Source: Bradyrhizobium japonicum USDA 6 (GTDB lineage: Bacteria; Pseudomonadota; Alphaproteobacteria; Rhizobiales; Xanthobacteraceae). Taken from it: DNA of 64,000 nt. Positions within the stretch are counted from its first letter, which is position 1. Every line of letters starts with the position of its first letter. The stretch is taken from positions 2,582,001-2,646,000 of the forward strand of contig NC_017249.1 in NCBI RefSeq assembly GCF_000284375.1. The letters are read 5' to 3'. Positions 16,534-23,247 of the stretch are shown piece by piece. The position numbers and the translations under genes are program-made. Below the pieces are notes generated by a model, which ran no database searches, had not been told where the DNA came from, and saw only the letters and a program-made list of their open reading frames with translations.

Positions 16534-17304
16534 ATGCTGAAGCTGGATCACAAAGCCAAACTCCTCCTCCTGGTCGCGGCCTGCGCGTTCGGATGCGCTT
16601 CGCCCGTTCTGGCGCTGGATGAGGCCAAGCCGTCGAAGCCGCTCAACCTGCTGTCCTTCGCGCGTGCCCGCGCGCCCGGTCCGCAGAAGCCGTATGCGGC
16701 GGCCTCGTCGATACCGGGCGATAATGCGTCGATCCGGGCGACGGCGTGGGCCGCCGAAGATTCCGGACCCGCGATCACGGGGGCCGTGCCTGCTCCCGAG
16801 AAGCCTGCGCCGGCGCCCCCAGTCGCGCCCGTGCGCCCGGCCAAGCCGGGCAGCGTCACGGCGCCGCCGAAGCCCGCACCGGCACAGGCTGCGGTACCCG
16901 CGGACAACGAGGTCGCCCTGTTCTGCAGCAATGTCGCCGACCCCGCCGTCGATGCGCGGCTGGCCTGGCAGCTCAGGGAACTGGAGAAGGCCGAGACCCA
17001 GCTCCGGGAGCGGATCGCCGAGGTCGAGGCCAAGCGCGCCGAATACGAGAAGTGGATGGCGCTGCGTGACGACTTCCTGAAGAAGGCGGAAGCGAGCGTC
17101 GTCGAGATCTATTCGCGCATGAAGCCTGACGCGGCGGCGACCCAGATTGCCGGGATGGCGGACGAGACCGCCGCCGCCGTGCTTGCAAAACTCAGTCCGA
17201 GGAGCTCGAGCGCGATCTTCAACGAGATGGAGACGGCACGCGCGGCGCACCTTGCCGATCTGCTCGGCGGAATGCGTCGCGTGGATGACGGAAAGACCAA
17301 ATAG
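16534..17304 (+). CDS. motE: MotE-like periplasmic motility protein
   Basis: 256 residues from the ATG at 16534 (MLKLDHKAKLLLLVAACAFG; signal peptide to about VLA). A 36-nt upstream in-frame start is less likely. A Pro/Ala-rich linker (residues about 75-115) is followed by a coiled coil (LRELEKAETQLRERIAEVEAKRAEYE) and a C-terminal MgtE-N-like segment (KPDAAATQIAGMADETAAAVLAKLSPRSSSAIFNEM). In Sinorhizobium meliloti MotE is a periplasmic chaperone for MotC, and motC is present here at 26918. Sits between flgI and flgH, directly abutting flgH. Confidence 0.85.
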   Translation: MLKLDHKAKLLLLVAACAFGCASPVLALDEAKPSKPLNLLSFARARAPGPQKPYAAASSIPGDNASIRATAWAAEDSGPAITGAVPAPEKPAPAPPVAPVRPAKPGSVTAPPKPAPAQAAVPADNEVALFCSNVADPAVDARLAWQLRELEKAETQLRERIAEVEAKRAEYEKWMALRDDFLKKAEASVVEIYSRMKPDAAATQIAGMADETAAAVLAKLSPRSSSAIFNEMETARAAHLADLLGGMRRVDDGKTK

Positions 17305-18000
17305 ATGAAGAATCTGATCCTCATCCTGTCGCTGCTATCGCTTGCCGGATGCGTCAATGATCCGGCCGAGGTCCTGACCGGTCCGCGTTTGACGCCGGTC
17401 GGGAGCGGCCTGCGGACGCAGGCCGATCCGATTCCGGTGACGCCCCGCCTGCGCTCGCCCGCCAGCTATCGCTCGACCTGGGATGACGCCACCGATCTCT
17501 ACCGTGACCCCCGCGCGCGGCGCACCGGCGACGTGGTGACGGTGATCATCTCCATGCAGGACAAGGCCAAGCTCGACAACAAGACCGACCGCTCGCGCGA
17601 TTCGCAGATCAAGTTCGGGCTGGACTGGCTGATGGACGTCGCCGGATGGCAGGACAAGGGCCAGACCACCGCCAACCTCAGCACCAACACCCAGATCAAG
17701 GGCAACGGCCAGATCGACCGCACCGAGGACATCAAGCTGTCGATCGCAGCCATCGTCACCGACGTGTTGCCGAACGGCAATATGATGATCAGCGGCTCGC
17801 AGGAGTTCAAGGTCAATACCGAGATGCGCGTGCTCAACGTCGGCGGCATCGTGCGTCCGCGCGATATCTCGCGCACCAACACGATCTCCTACGAGAAGAT
17901 CGCCGAGGCACGCGTGTCCTATGGCGGTCGCGGAAATCTGTCTGACGTGCAGCAGCCTGGATGGGGACATCGGATCTATGACGCCGTGGCACCATTCTGA
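17305..18000 (+). CDS. flgH: Flagellar L-ring lipoprotein FlgH
   Basis: 231 residues. Lipobox LAGC at residues 13-16 gives lipidated Cys16. The FlgH core is present: YRDPRARRTGDVVTVIISMQDKA, TSTNTQIKGNGQI-type sequence, and NMMISGSQEFKVNTEMRVLNVGGIVRPRDI. It forms the outer-membrane ring of the basal body. The ATG directly follows the motE stop, and fliL starts 39 bp later. Confidence 0.97.
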   Translation: MKNLILILSLLSLAGCVNDPAEVLTGPRLTPVGSGLRTQADPIPVTPRLRSPASYRSTWDDATDLYRDPRARRTGDVVTVIISMQDKAKLDNKTDRSRDSQIKFGLDWLMDVAGWQDKGQTTANLSTNTQIKGNGQIDRTEDIKLSIAAIVTDVLPNGNMMISGSQEFKVNTEMRVLNVGGIVRPRDISRTNTISYEKIAEARVSYGGRGNLSDVQQPGWGHRIYDAVAPF

Positions 18001-18039
18001 GAATCGCGCCGAGCGCGCCGCGCCGCGAGGGCATGGGAC

Positions 18040-18486
18040 GTGATGCGCCTGATTGCGGCCATTGTGGTGCTGACCCTGATCGCGATCGGTGCGGGCGCGG
18101 TTGCCGGCCTGCATCTGTTCGCGGCCGCGGAGCGCGTCGCCGATGCGAAGAAGACCGCCACGCCGCCGCCCCTTGCCACGAGCTACGCCGGCAGCGCACG
18201 GCTGAGAAAGCTGTCCCCGATCGTGACCAATCTCGCCGCGCCGGCCAACAACTGGGCCCGTGTCGAAGCCTCCATGGTGACCGATAGCATGAGCGACGAG
18301 GATGCCGGCATCCTGGCCGCCCATATCAGCGAGGACATCGTGACCTATCTGCGGTCGGCATCGGTTGGCCAGTTCGAGGGATCGCGCGGGCTTCAGCATC
18401 TGCGCGACGACCTGACGGAGCGCGCCAACATCCGCTCGTCGGGCAAGATCCGCGAATTGATCATTGAGACCTTGGTGATTCAGTGA
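18040..18486 (+). CDS. fliL: Flagellar stator-associated protein FliL
   Basis: 148 residues; starts GTG-ATG. One membrane segment (residues about 4-26) and a periplasmic domain ending GLQHLRDDLTERANIRSSGKIRELIIETLVIQ, which matches the FliL C-terminal pattern in rhizobia. FliL surrounds and stabilises the stator. The stop overlaps the GTG start of fliP. A second protein of similar layout is encoded at 39719. Confidence 0.88.
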   Translation: MMRLIAAIVVLTLIAIGAGAVAGLHLFAAAERVADAKKTATPPPLATSYAGSARLRKLSPIVTNLAAPANNWARVEASMVTDSMSDEDAGILAAHISEDIVTYLRSASVGQFEGSRGLQHLRDDLTERANIRSSGKIRELIIETLVIQ

Positions 18487-19223
18487 GAGTGAGAGTCCTG
18501 CTGCTCGCGTTGGTTCTGGTCGTGCTGCCCGAGGTGGCGCTGGCCCAGATTCCGGACCTCAACTCGCTGCTGCCGCCGGGCAACGGCTCGACCAGCGGCC
18601 GCATCATCCAGCTGATGGCGGTGATCACGGTGCTGTCGGTGGCGCCGGGACTGCTGATCATGGTGACGAGCTTCACGCGATTTGCGGTGGCGCTGTCGTT
18701 CCTGCGCTCCGGTCTCGGCCTCCAGACCACGCCGGCCAATCTGGTGCTGATCAGCCTCGCGCTGTTCATGACCTTCTACGTGATGGCGCCGACCTTCGAC
18801 CGCGCCTGGGAAACCGGCGTCCAGCCGCTGATGAAGAACGAGATCTCGGAGGAAGAAGCCTATCTGAAGATCACCGATCCGTTCCGCGAGTTCATGCTGG
18901 CCCATGTCCGCGACAAGGATCTCCAGACCTTCGAGGCGCTCGCTGCGGAGAGCTTCCGCAAGAAGTTCGACGACAAGCGCATCGACATGCGCGTCATCAT
19001 TCCGGCCTTCATGATCTCCGAGCTCAGGCGTTCGTTCGAGATCGGATTCCTCATCATCCTGCCGTTCCTCGTCATCGACATGATCGTGGCGACGCTGACC
19101 ATGTCGATGGGCATGATGATGATGCCGCCGACGATCCTCGCGCTGCCGTTCAAGATGCTGTTCTTCGTGTTGATCGACGGCTGGAACCTGCTGGCCTCCG
19201 GACTGGTGCGGTCGTTCTCGTAG
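18483..19223 (+). CDS. fliP: Flagellar export gate protein FliP
   Basis: 246 residues, GTG start overlapping the fliL stop. A signal peptide (VLLLALVLVVLPEVALAQ) is followed by four membrane segments. FliP hallmarks: IQLMAVITVLSVAPGLLIMVTSFTRFAV and FLIILPFLVIDMIVATLTMSMGMMMMPP. Forms the export gate core with FliQ (35090) and FliR (37511). Last gene of the rightward unit that begins at motA; 261 bp separate it from the first flagellin. Confidence 0.97.
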   Translation: MRVRVLLLALVLVVLPEVALAQIPDLNSLLPPGNGSTSGRIIQLMAVITVLSVAPGLLIMVTSFTRFAVALSFLRSGLGLQTTPANLVLISLALFMTFYVMAPTFDRAWETGVQPLMKNEISEEEAYLKITDPFREFMLAHVRDKDLQTFEALAAESFRKKFDDKRIDMRVIIPAFMISELRRSFEIGFLIILPFLVIDMIVATLTMSMGMMMMPPTILALPFKMLFFVLIDGWNLLASGLVRSFS

Positions 19224-19245
19224 CGACCCCGGTCGCCGGCCGGTT

Positions 19246-19294
19246 ATGGTTAGCGAAAAGTGCCGGTCTATGGTTAGCAGAGGGTAATGTTAAC
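19246..19294 (+). promoter_or_regulatory. Three direct GTTARC repeats upstream of the first flagellin
   Basis: ATGGTTAGC at 19246-19254 and again at 19270-19278, then AATGTTAAC at 19286-19294. The shared core is GTTA(G/A)C at 19249, 19273 and 19289, spaced 24 and 16 bp. The repeats lie 190-240 bp ahead of the first flagellin start in an AT-richer stretch and are absent ahead of flagellins 2 and 3. They are candidate binding sites for an OmpR-type activator such as the LafR-like protein at 40300-41070. Inference only. Confidence 0.4.
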
Positions 19295-19336
19295 TATATG
19301 ATATTGCAGAGAAATTCAAGTCGATCTTAATCTCGG

Positions 19337-19357
19337 CGCAAGATTCGGCGTGCTAGC
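19337..19357 (+). promoter_or_regulatory. Conserved promoter-like block ahead of flagellin leaders (first of three copies)
   Basis: CGCAAGATTCGGCGTGCTAGC here corresponds to CACAAGCTTCGCGGGCTAGC at 20573-20592 and CACAAACTTCGCGTGCTATC at 21841-21860. In each case it begins 28-29 nt upstream of the left arm of leader helix P1. The conserved position just outside the structured leader suggests a promoter or operator. I do not recognise a sigma-28 or sigma-54 consensus in it. Confidence 0.35.
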
Positions 19358-19365
19358 AATGCGGC

Positions 19366-19484
19366 ACGGCGGGTTGGACCCCACCCACATCAGTCCAAAG
19401 GCATGATGCCGCCCCTCCGTACCGGTGAAAGCCCGGTATGTCCCCTCGTGAAAAATGTAACGCGTACATAAAGGGACATTCGCA
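19366..19484 (+). ncRNA. Structured flagellin mRNA leader, copy 1
   Basis: Helices seen: P1 ACGGCGGG (19366-19373) with CCCTCCGT (19413-19420), one mismatch; P2 TTGGAC (19374-19379) with GTCCAA (19393-19398); P3 GGC/GCC around ATGAT (19400-19410); P4 TACCGG (19420-19425) with CCGGTA (19433-19438); P5 ATGTCCC (19438-19444) with GGGACAT (19473-19479), which holds the ribosome binding site 5 nt before the ATG. Copies 2 and 3 form the same helices with compensatory changes. I recall a motif named flg-Rhizobiales RNA upstream of flagellar genes, of which this may be a member. Confidence 0.75.
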
Positions 19485-20447
19485 ATGTCAAGCCTGCTTA
19501 CGAACTCGACCGCCATGACCGCGCTCCAGACCCTGCGGTCTGTCGGTTCGCAACTCTCCACCACGCAGACCCGGATCTCGACCGGCCAGCGCGTGGCCAC
19601 CGCTTCGGACAACGCCGCCTACTGGTCGATCGCGACCTCGATGCGCTCCGACAACGCTGCGCTCTCCGCCGTCTCCGACTCGCTCGGTCTGTCGGCCGCG
19701 ACCGTCGACACGCAGTATACCGCTCTGACCACGGTTCTCGGCGACAAGGACTCCGGCCTGACCAAGCTTCAGTCGCTGCTGGTCCAGGCCAAGACGGCCG
19801 GTATCGACCGCACCAAGATCCAGGCGGACGTCACCCAGATCCAGCAGCAGATGAAGAGCACGGCCGACTCCGCGACCTTCAACGGAATCAACTGGCTGAG
19901 CATCAACACCTCGGCTACGCCTGCGGCCACGCCGACGTCCTTCAACCTGGTGTCGTCGTACTCCCGCGTCGGCGGCACGCCCACCATCGGCTCCATCACG
20001 GTGACGACCGCCAACTTCGCGCTCTACACCACCGGTGGCGCATCTCCGACCGGCATTCTCGACACGACCGTCGCCCCGCCCGCCGGTGGTCCGACGCCCG
20101 CCCCGGCCGCGGCCTCGGTCAGCAGCCTGAACATCGGTGCGCTGACCGATGCGGCGCCCGACCAGGTCCTGCTCGACAGCTACATCGCGCAGGTCACGAC
20201 CGCGATCAACACGGTCGCCTCCGCCGCCGCCAATCTCGGTGCCGTCAAGAATCGCATCGCGACCAACACCGAATTCGTGAAGTCGCTGATGGACTCGGTG
20301 GATCGCGGTGTCGGCCAGCTCGTCGACGCCGACATGAACCAGGAGTCCACCCGCCTGGCGGCCCTCCAGGTCCAGCAGCAGCTCGGCGTTCAGGCGCTCT
20401 CGATCGCCAACAACAGCAGCCAGAGCATCCTGTCGCTGTTCCGCTAA
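19485..20447 (+). CDS. fliC: Flagellin, lateral type, copy 1
   Basis: 320 residues, about 33 kDa. N-terminal D0/D1 domain SSLLTNSTAMTALQTLRSV... with STGQRVATASDNAAYWSIATSMR, C-terminal D1/D0 VDRGVGQLVDADMNQESTRLAALQVQQQLGVQALSIANNSS...ILSLFR. The middle region (residues about 140-225, Pro/Thr/Ala-rich) is small, as in lateral flagellins of Bradyrhizobium, and nearly identical to that in copies 2 and 3. This copy differs from the others mainly at both ends (TLRSVGSQLSTTQTRI; QESTRLAALQVQ). Preceded by a structured leader and followed by a terminator, so it can be expressed on its own. Confidence 0.95.
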   Translation: MSSLLTNSTAMTALQTLRSVGSQLSTTQTRISTGQRVATASDNAAYWSIATSMRSDNAALSAVSDSLGLSAATVDTQYTALTTVLGDKDSGLTKLQSLLVQAKTAGIDRTKIQADVTQIQQQMKSTADSATFNGINWLSINTSATPAATPTSFNLVSSYSRVGGTPTIGSITVTTANFALYTTGGASPTGILDTTVAPPAGGPTPAPAAASVSSLNIGALTDAAPDQVLLDSYIAQVTTAINTVASAAANLGAVKNRIATNTEFVKSLMDSVDRGVGQLVDADMNQESTRLAALQVQQQLGVQALSIANNSSQSILSLFR

Positions 20448-20466
20448 GCTTCAGACCATCTGGGGA

Positions 20467-20501
20467 GGCCGCGCTTCTCGCGAAGCGCGGCCCTTTCGTT
20501 T
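20467..20501 (+). terminator. Rho-independent terminator after flagellin 1
   Basis: Stem GGCCGCGCTT (20467-20476) with AAGCGCGGCC (20483-20492), 10 bp, 6-nt loop, followed by CTTTCGTTT. It lies 20 bp after the flagellin 1 stop and has an almost identical counterpart after flagellin 2. Confidence 0.85.
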
Positions 20502-20600
20502 GGCGTGACGCCGCGCGCACGCCGTCATTTCGGCTGCCCTGTTGCGGCCGGGACACAGAGCCACAAGCCTCGCACAAGCTTCGCGGGCTAGCGTCTCCGC

Positions 20601-20714
20601 TACGACAGGTTGGGCCTGCTTTTTCGCCGCCCAAAGGCATGACGCCGCCCTGTCGTACCGGTGCAAGCCCGGTATGTCCCCAAAATCAGTTCAATCTTCA
20701 AAGGGACATCAAAA
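20601..20714 (+). ncRNA. Structured flagellin mRNA leader, copy 2
   Basis: P1 TACGACAGG (20601-20609) with CCTGTCGTA (20649-20657), perfect 9 bp; P2 TTGGGC (20610-20615) with GCCCAA (20629-20634); P3 GGC/GCC around ATGAC (20637-20647); P4 TACCGG (20656-20661) with CCGGTA (20669-20674); P5 ATGTCCC (20674-20680) with GGGACAT (20703-20709), 5 nt before the ATG. Compared with copy 1, P1 and P2 show paired substitutions. P1 and P4 share two bases and P4 and P5 share one, so alternative folds are possible. Confidence 0.75.
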
Positions 20715-21683
20715 ATGGGTTCAAGTCTGCTCACCAACTCGTCTGCAATGACCGCGCTGCAGACCCTCCGCAATGTCAGCTCGCAGCTCGCGACCACGCA
20801 GAACCGGATCTCGACCGGCCAGCGCGTCTCGACCGCGTCCGACAACGCCGCCTACTGGTCGATCGCGACGTCGATGCGCTCCGACAACGCCGCGCTCTCC
20901 GCCGTCTCCGACTCGCTCGGTCTGTCGGCCGCGACCGTCGACACCGAATACACCGCTCTGACCTCGGTCATCGGTGACAAAGAGTCCGGCCTGACCAAGC
21001 TCCAGGCGCTGCTGGTCGAAGCCAAGACCGCCGGTATCGACCGCACCAAGATCCAGGCTGACATCACCCAGATTCAGCAGGATATGAGGCTCAAGGCCGA
21101 CTCCGCGACCTTCAACGGCATCAACTGGCTGAGCATCAACACCTCGGCTACGCCCGCGGCCACGCCGTTGTCCTTCAACCTGGTGTCGTCGTACTCTCGC
21201 GTCGGCGGCACGCCCACCATCGGCTCCATCACGGTGACGACCGCGAACTTCGCCCTCTACACCACCGGTGGCGCATCTCCGACCGGCATTCTCGACACGA
21301 CCGTCGCTCCGCCCGCCGGTGGTCCGACGCCCGCCCCGGCCGCGGCCTCGGTCAGCAGCCTGAACATCGGTGCGCTGACCGATGCGGCGCCCGACCAGGT
21401 CCTGCTCGACAGCTACATCGCGCAGGTCACGACCGCGATCAACACGGTGGCCTCGGCCGCCGCCAATCTCGGCGCCGTCAAGAACCGCATCGCGACCAAC
21501 ACCGAATTCGTCAAGACCCTGATGGACTCGGTGGATCGCGGTGTCGGCCAGCTCGTCGACGCCGACATGAATGCGGAATCGACCCGCCTTCAAGCCCTGC
21601 AGACCCAGCAGCAGCTCGGTGTTCAGGCGCTTTCGATCGCCAACCAGAACAGCCAGAGCATCCTCTCGCTGTTCCGCGGTTAA
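20715..21683 (+). CDS. fliC: Flagellin, lateral type, copy 2
   Basis: 322 residues from the ATG at 20715 (MGSSLLTNSSAMTALQTLRNV), with AAGGGA as ribosome binding site. The frame stays open 54 nt upstream to a GTG, but that stretch is the RNA leader, and the equivalent frame is closed in copy 1, so the ATG is the start. Nearly identical to copy 3 (differences include the second residue, N/S at about 195 and the last residues FRG/FK) and to the middle and end of copy 1. Structural protein of the lateral filament, secreted without signal peptide by the FlhA/B-FliPQR apparatus. Confidence 0.95.
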   Translation: MGSSLLTNSSAMTALQTLRNVSSQLATTQNRISTGQRVSTASDNAAYWSIATSMRSDNAALSAVSDSLGLSAATVDTEYTALTSVIGDKESGLTKLQALLVEAKTAGIDRTKIQADITQIQQDMRLKADSATFNGINWLSINTSATPAATPLSFNLVSSYSRVGGTPTIGSITVTTANFALYTTGGASPTGILDTTVAPPAGGPTPAPAAASVSSLNIGALTDAAPDQVLLDSYIAQVTTAINTVASAAANLGAVKNRIATNTEFVKTLMDSVDRGVGQLVDADMNAESTRLQALQTQQQLGVQALSIANQNSQSILSLFRG

Positions 21684-21703
21684 GCCTCAAGACCATCAAG
21701 GGA

Positions 21704-21739
21704 GGCCGCGCTTCTCGCGAAGCGCGGCCTTTCCATTTT
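21704..21739 (+). terminator. Rho-independent terminator after flagellin 2
   Basis: Stem GGCCGCGCTT (21704-21713) with AAGCGCGGCC (21720-21729), then TTTCCATTTT. Same stem sequence as the terminator after flagellin 1, showing that the whole leader-gene-terminator unit was duplicated. Confidence 0.85.
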
Positions 21740-21868
21740 GGCGCAAGCTCGTCGCGCGCCATGATCCCGGCCCGCAAATTCGACTTGACGCCTTGACCTG
21801 GCTCGTCGTGTTCCGGCCCGCCGCAGAGCCACAAGCCTCGCACAAACTTCGCGTGCTATCGCCGCCGT

Positions 21869-21981
21869 TACGACAGGTTGGGCCGCTTTTTCGCCGCCCA
21901 AAGGCATGATGCCGCCCTGTCGTACCGGTGCAAGCCCGGTATGTCCCAAAAAATTCAATCCGTTTCAAGGGGACGTCAAAA
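21869..21981 (+). ncRNA. Structured flagellin mRNA leader, copy 3
   Basis: P1 TACGACAGG (21869-21877) with CCTGTCGTA (21916-21924); P2 TTGGGC (21878-21883) with GCCCAA (21896-21901), loop one base shorter than in copy 2; P3 GGC/GCC around ATGAT (21903-21913); P4 TACCGG (21923-21928) with CCGGTA (21936-21941); P5 ATGTCCC (21941-21947) with GGGACGT (21970-21976). In P5 the A-to-G change keeps pairing as G-U. Spacing from P5 to the ATG is 5 nt in all three copies, while the P5 loop sequence is not conserved. Confidence 0.75.
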
Positions 21982-22947
21982 ATGAGTTCAAGTCTGCTCA
22001 CCAACTCGTCTGCAATGACCGCGCTGCAGACCCTCCGCAATGTCAGCTCGCAACTCGCGACCACGCAGAACCGGATCTCGACCGGCCAGCGCGTCTCGAC
22101 CGCGTCCGACAACGCCGCCTACTGGTCGATCGCGACCTCGATGCGCTCCGACAACGCCGCGCTCTCCGCCGTCTCCGACTCGCTCGGTCTGTCGGCCGCC
22201 ACCGTCGACACCGAATACACCGCTCTGACCTCGGTCATCGGTGACAAGAATTCCGGCCTGACCAAGCTCCAGGCGCTGCTGGTCGAAGCCAAGACCGCCG
22301 GTATCGACCGCACCAAGATCCAGGCTGACATCACCCAGATTCAGCAGGACATGAGGCTCAAGGCCGACTCCGCGACCTTCAACGGAATCAACTGGCTGAG
22401 CATCAACACCTCGGCTACGCCCGCGGCCACGCCGTTGTCCTTCAACCTGGTGTCGTCGTACTCTCGCGTCGGCGGCACGCCCACCATCGGCTCCATCACG
22501 GTGACGACCGCGAGCTTCGCGCTCTACACCACCGGTGGCGCATCTCCGACCGGCATTCTCGACACGACCGTCGCCCCGCCCGCCGGCGGTCCGACGCCCG
22601 CCCCGGCCGCGGCCTCGGTCAGCAGCCTGAACATCGGTGCGCTGACCGACTCGGCGCCCGACCAGGTCCTGCTCGACAGCTACATCGCGCAGGTCACGAC
22701 CGCGATCAACACGGTGGCCTCGGCCGCCGCCAATCTCGGTGCCGTCAAGAACCGCATCGCGACCAACACGGACTTCGTCAAGACCCTGATGGACTCGGTG
22801 GATCGCGGTGTCGGCCAGCTCGTCGACGCCGACATGAATGCGGAATCGACCCGCCTCCAGGCCCTGCAGACCCAGCAGCAGCTCGGTGTTCAGGCACTCT
22901 CGATCGCCAACCAGAACAGCCAGAGCATCCTGTCGCTGTTCAAGTAA
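21982..22947 (+). CDS. fliC: Flagellin, lateral type, copy 3
   Basis: 321 residues from the ATG at 21982 (MSSSLLTNSSAMTALQTLRNV). Same domain layout as copies 1 and 2, ending SQSILSLFK. Nucleotide identity with copy 2 is visible over almost the whole gene, including the middle segment that usually varies most between flagellins. The unit repeats with a period of about 1.25 kb. Followed by a hairpin at 22967-22988, then a 300-bp gap before fliF. Confidence 0.95.
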   Translation: MSSSLLTNSSAMTALQTLRNVSSQLATTQNRISTGQRVSTASDNAAYWSIATSMRSDNAALSAVSDSLGLSAATVDTEYTALTSVIGDKNSGLTKLQALLVEAKTAGIDRTKIQADITQIQQDMRLKADSATFNGINWLSINTSATPAATPLSFNLVSSYSRVGGTPTIGSITVTTASFALYTTGGASPTGILDTTVAPPAGGPTPAPAAASVSSLNIGALTDSAPDQVLLDSYIAQVTTAINTVASAAANLGAVKNRIATNTDFVKTLMDSVDRGVGQLVDADMNAESTRLQALQTQQQLGVQALSIANQNSQSILSLFK

Positions 22948-22966
22948 GCTCCGGCTTTGGAAACAG

Positions 22967-22988
22967 CCGTGCTCCCCCGGGAGCACGG
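22967..22988 (+). terminator. Hairpin after flagellin 3, probable terminator
   Basis: CCGTGCTCCC (22967-22976) pairs with GGGAGCACGG (22979-22988); in practice a 9-bp stem with a 4-nt loop. It lies 20 bp after the stop. No T-tract follows, unlike the other two flagellin terminators, so it may act as an mRNA stabiliser or a weak terminator. The remaining spacer to 23247 has no gene and probably carries the fliF promoter. Confidence 0.6.
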
Positions 22989-23247
22989 TCCCCGCCATGA
23001 CCGGCGGGTGTGGCGGCACAAGATGTGCCCGTAATGGAAGATCTCCCGACGCCAGACGTCATGCAACACGCCGCAGCCGATCGCGCTGCCATGCGCCCGC
23101 TTGTTGTTCCTGACCTGATCGCGTCGTCCAGGATTCTTGTAAAATTGCAACGCCTCGCCCGCGAACCGACACATTCGCCTCCTCGCGCAACCTTCAGACA
23201 AGGTTGGCAGCGGAGTGTCCCATACGTTCGCATTGGTACGAGGTCAC

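Noticed and set aside
20661..20714. N-terminal extension of flagellin 2 (and 3, from 21928)
   Set aside because: The frame is open but falls on the leader hairpins. The same frame in copy 1 has a stop (TGA at 19448), and flagellins begin at the MxSSLLTN motif.
19411..21950. Cobalamin-riboswitch-like phrase CCGGTGCAAGCCCGG in the flagellin leaders
   Set aside because: The resemblance is limited to one hairpin. No B12 box, no conserved core and no regulatory kissing loop are present, and the genes have no tie to cobalamin.
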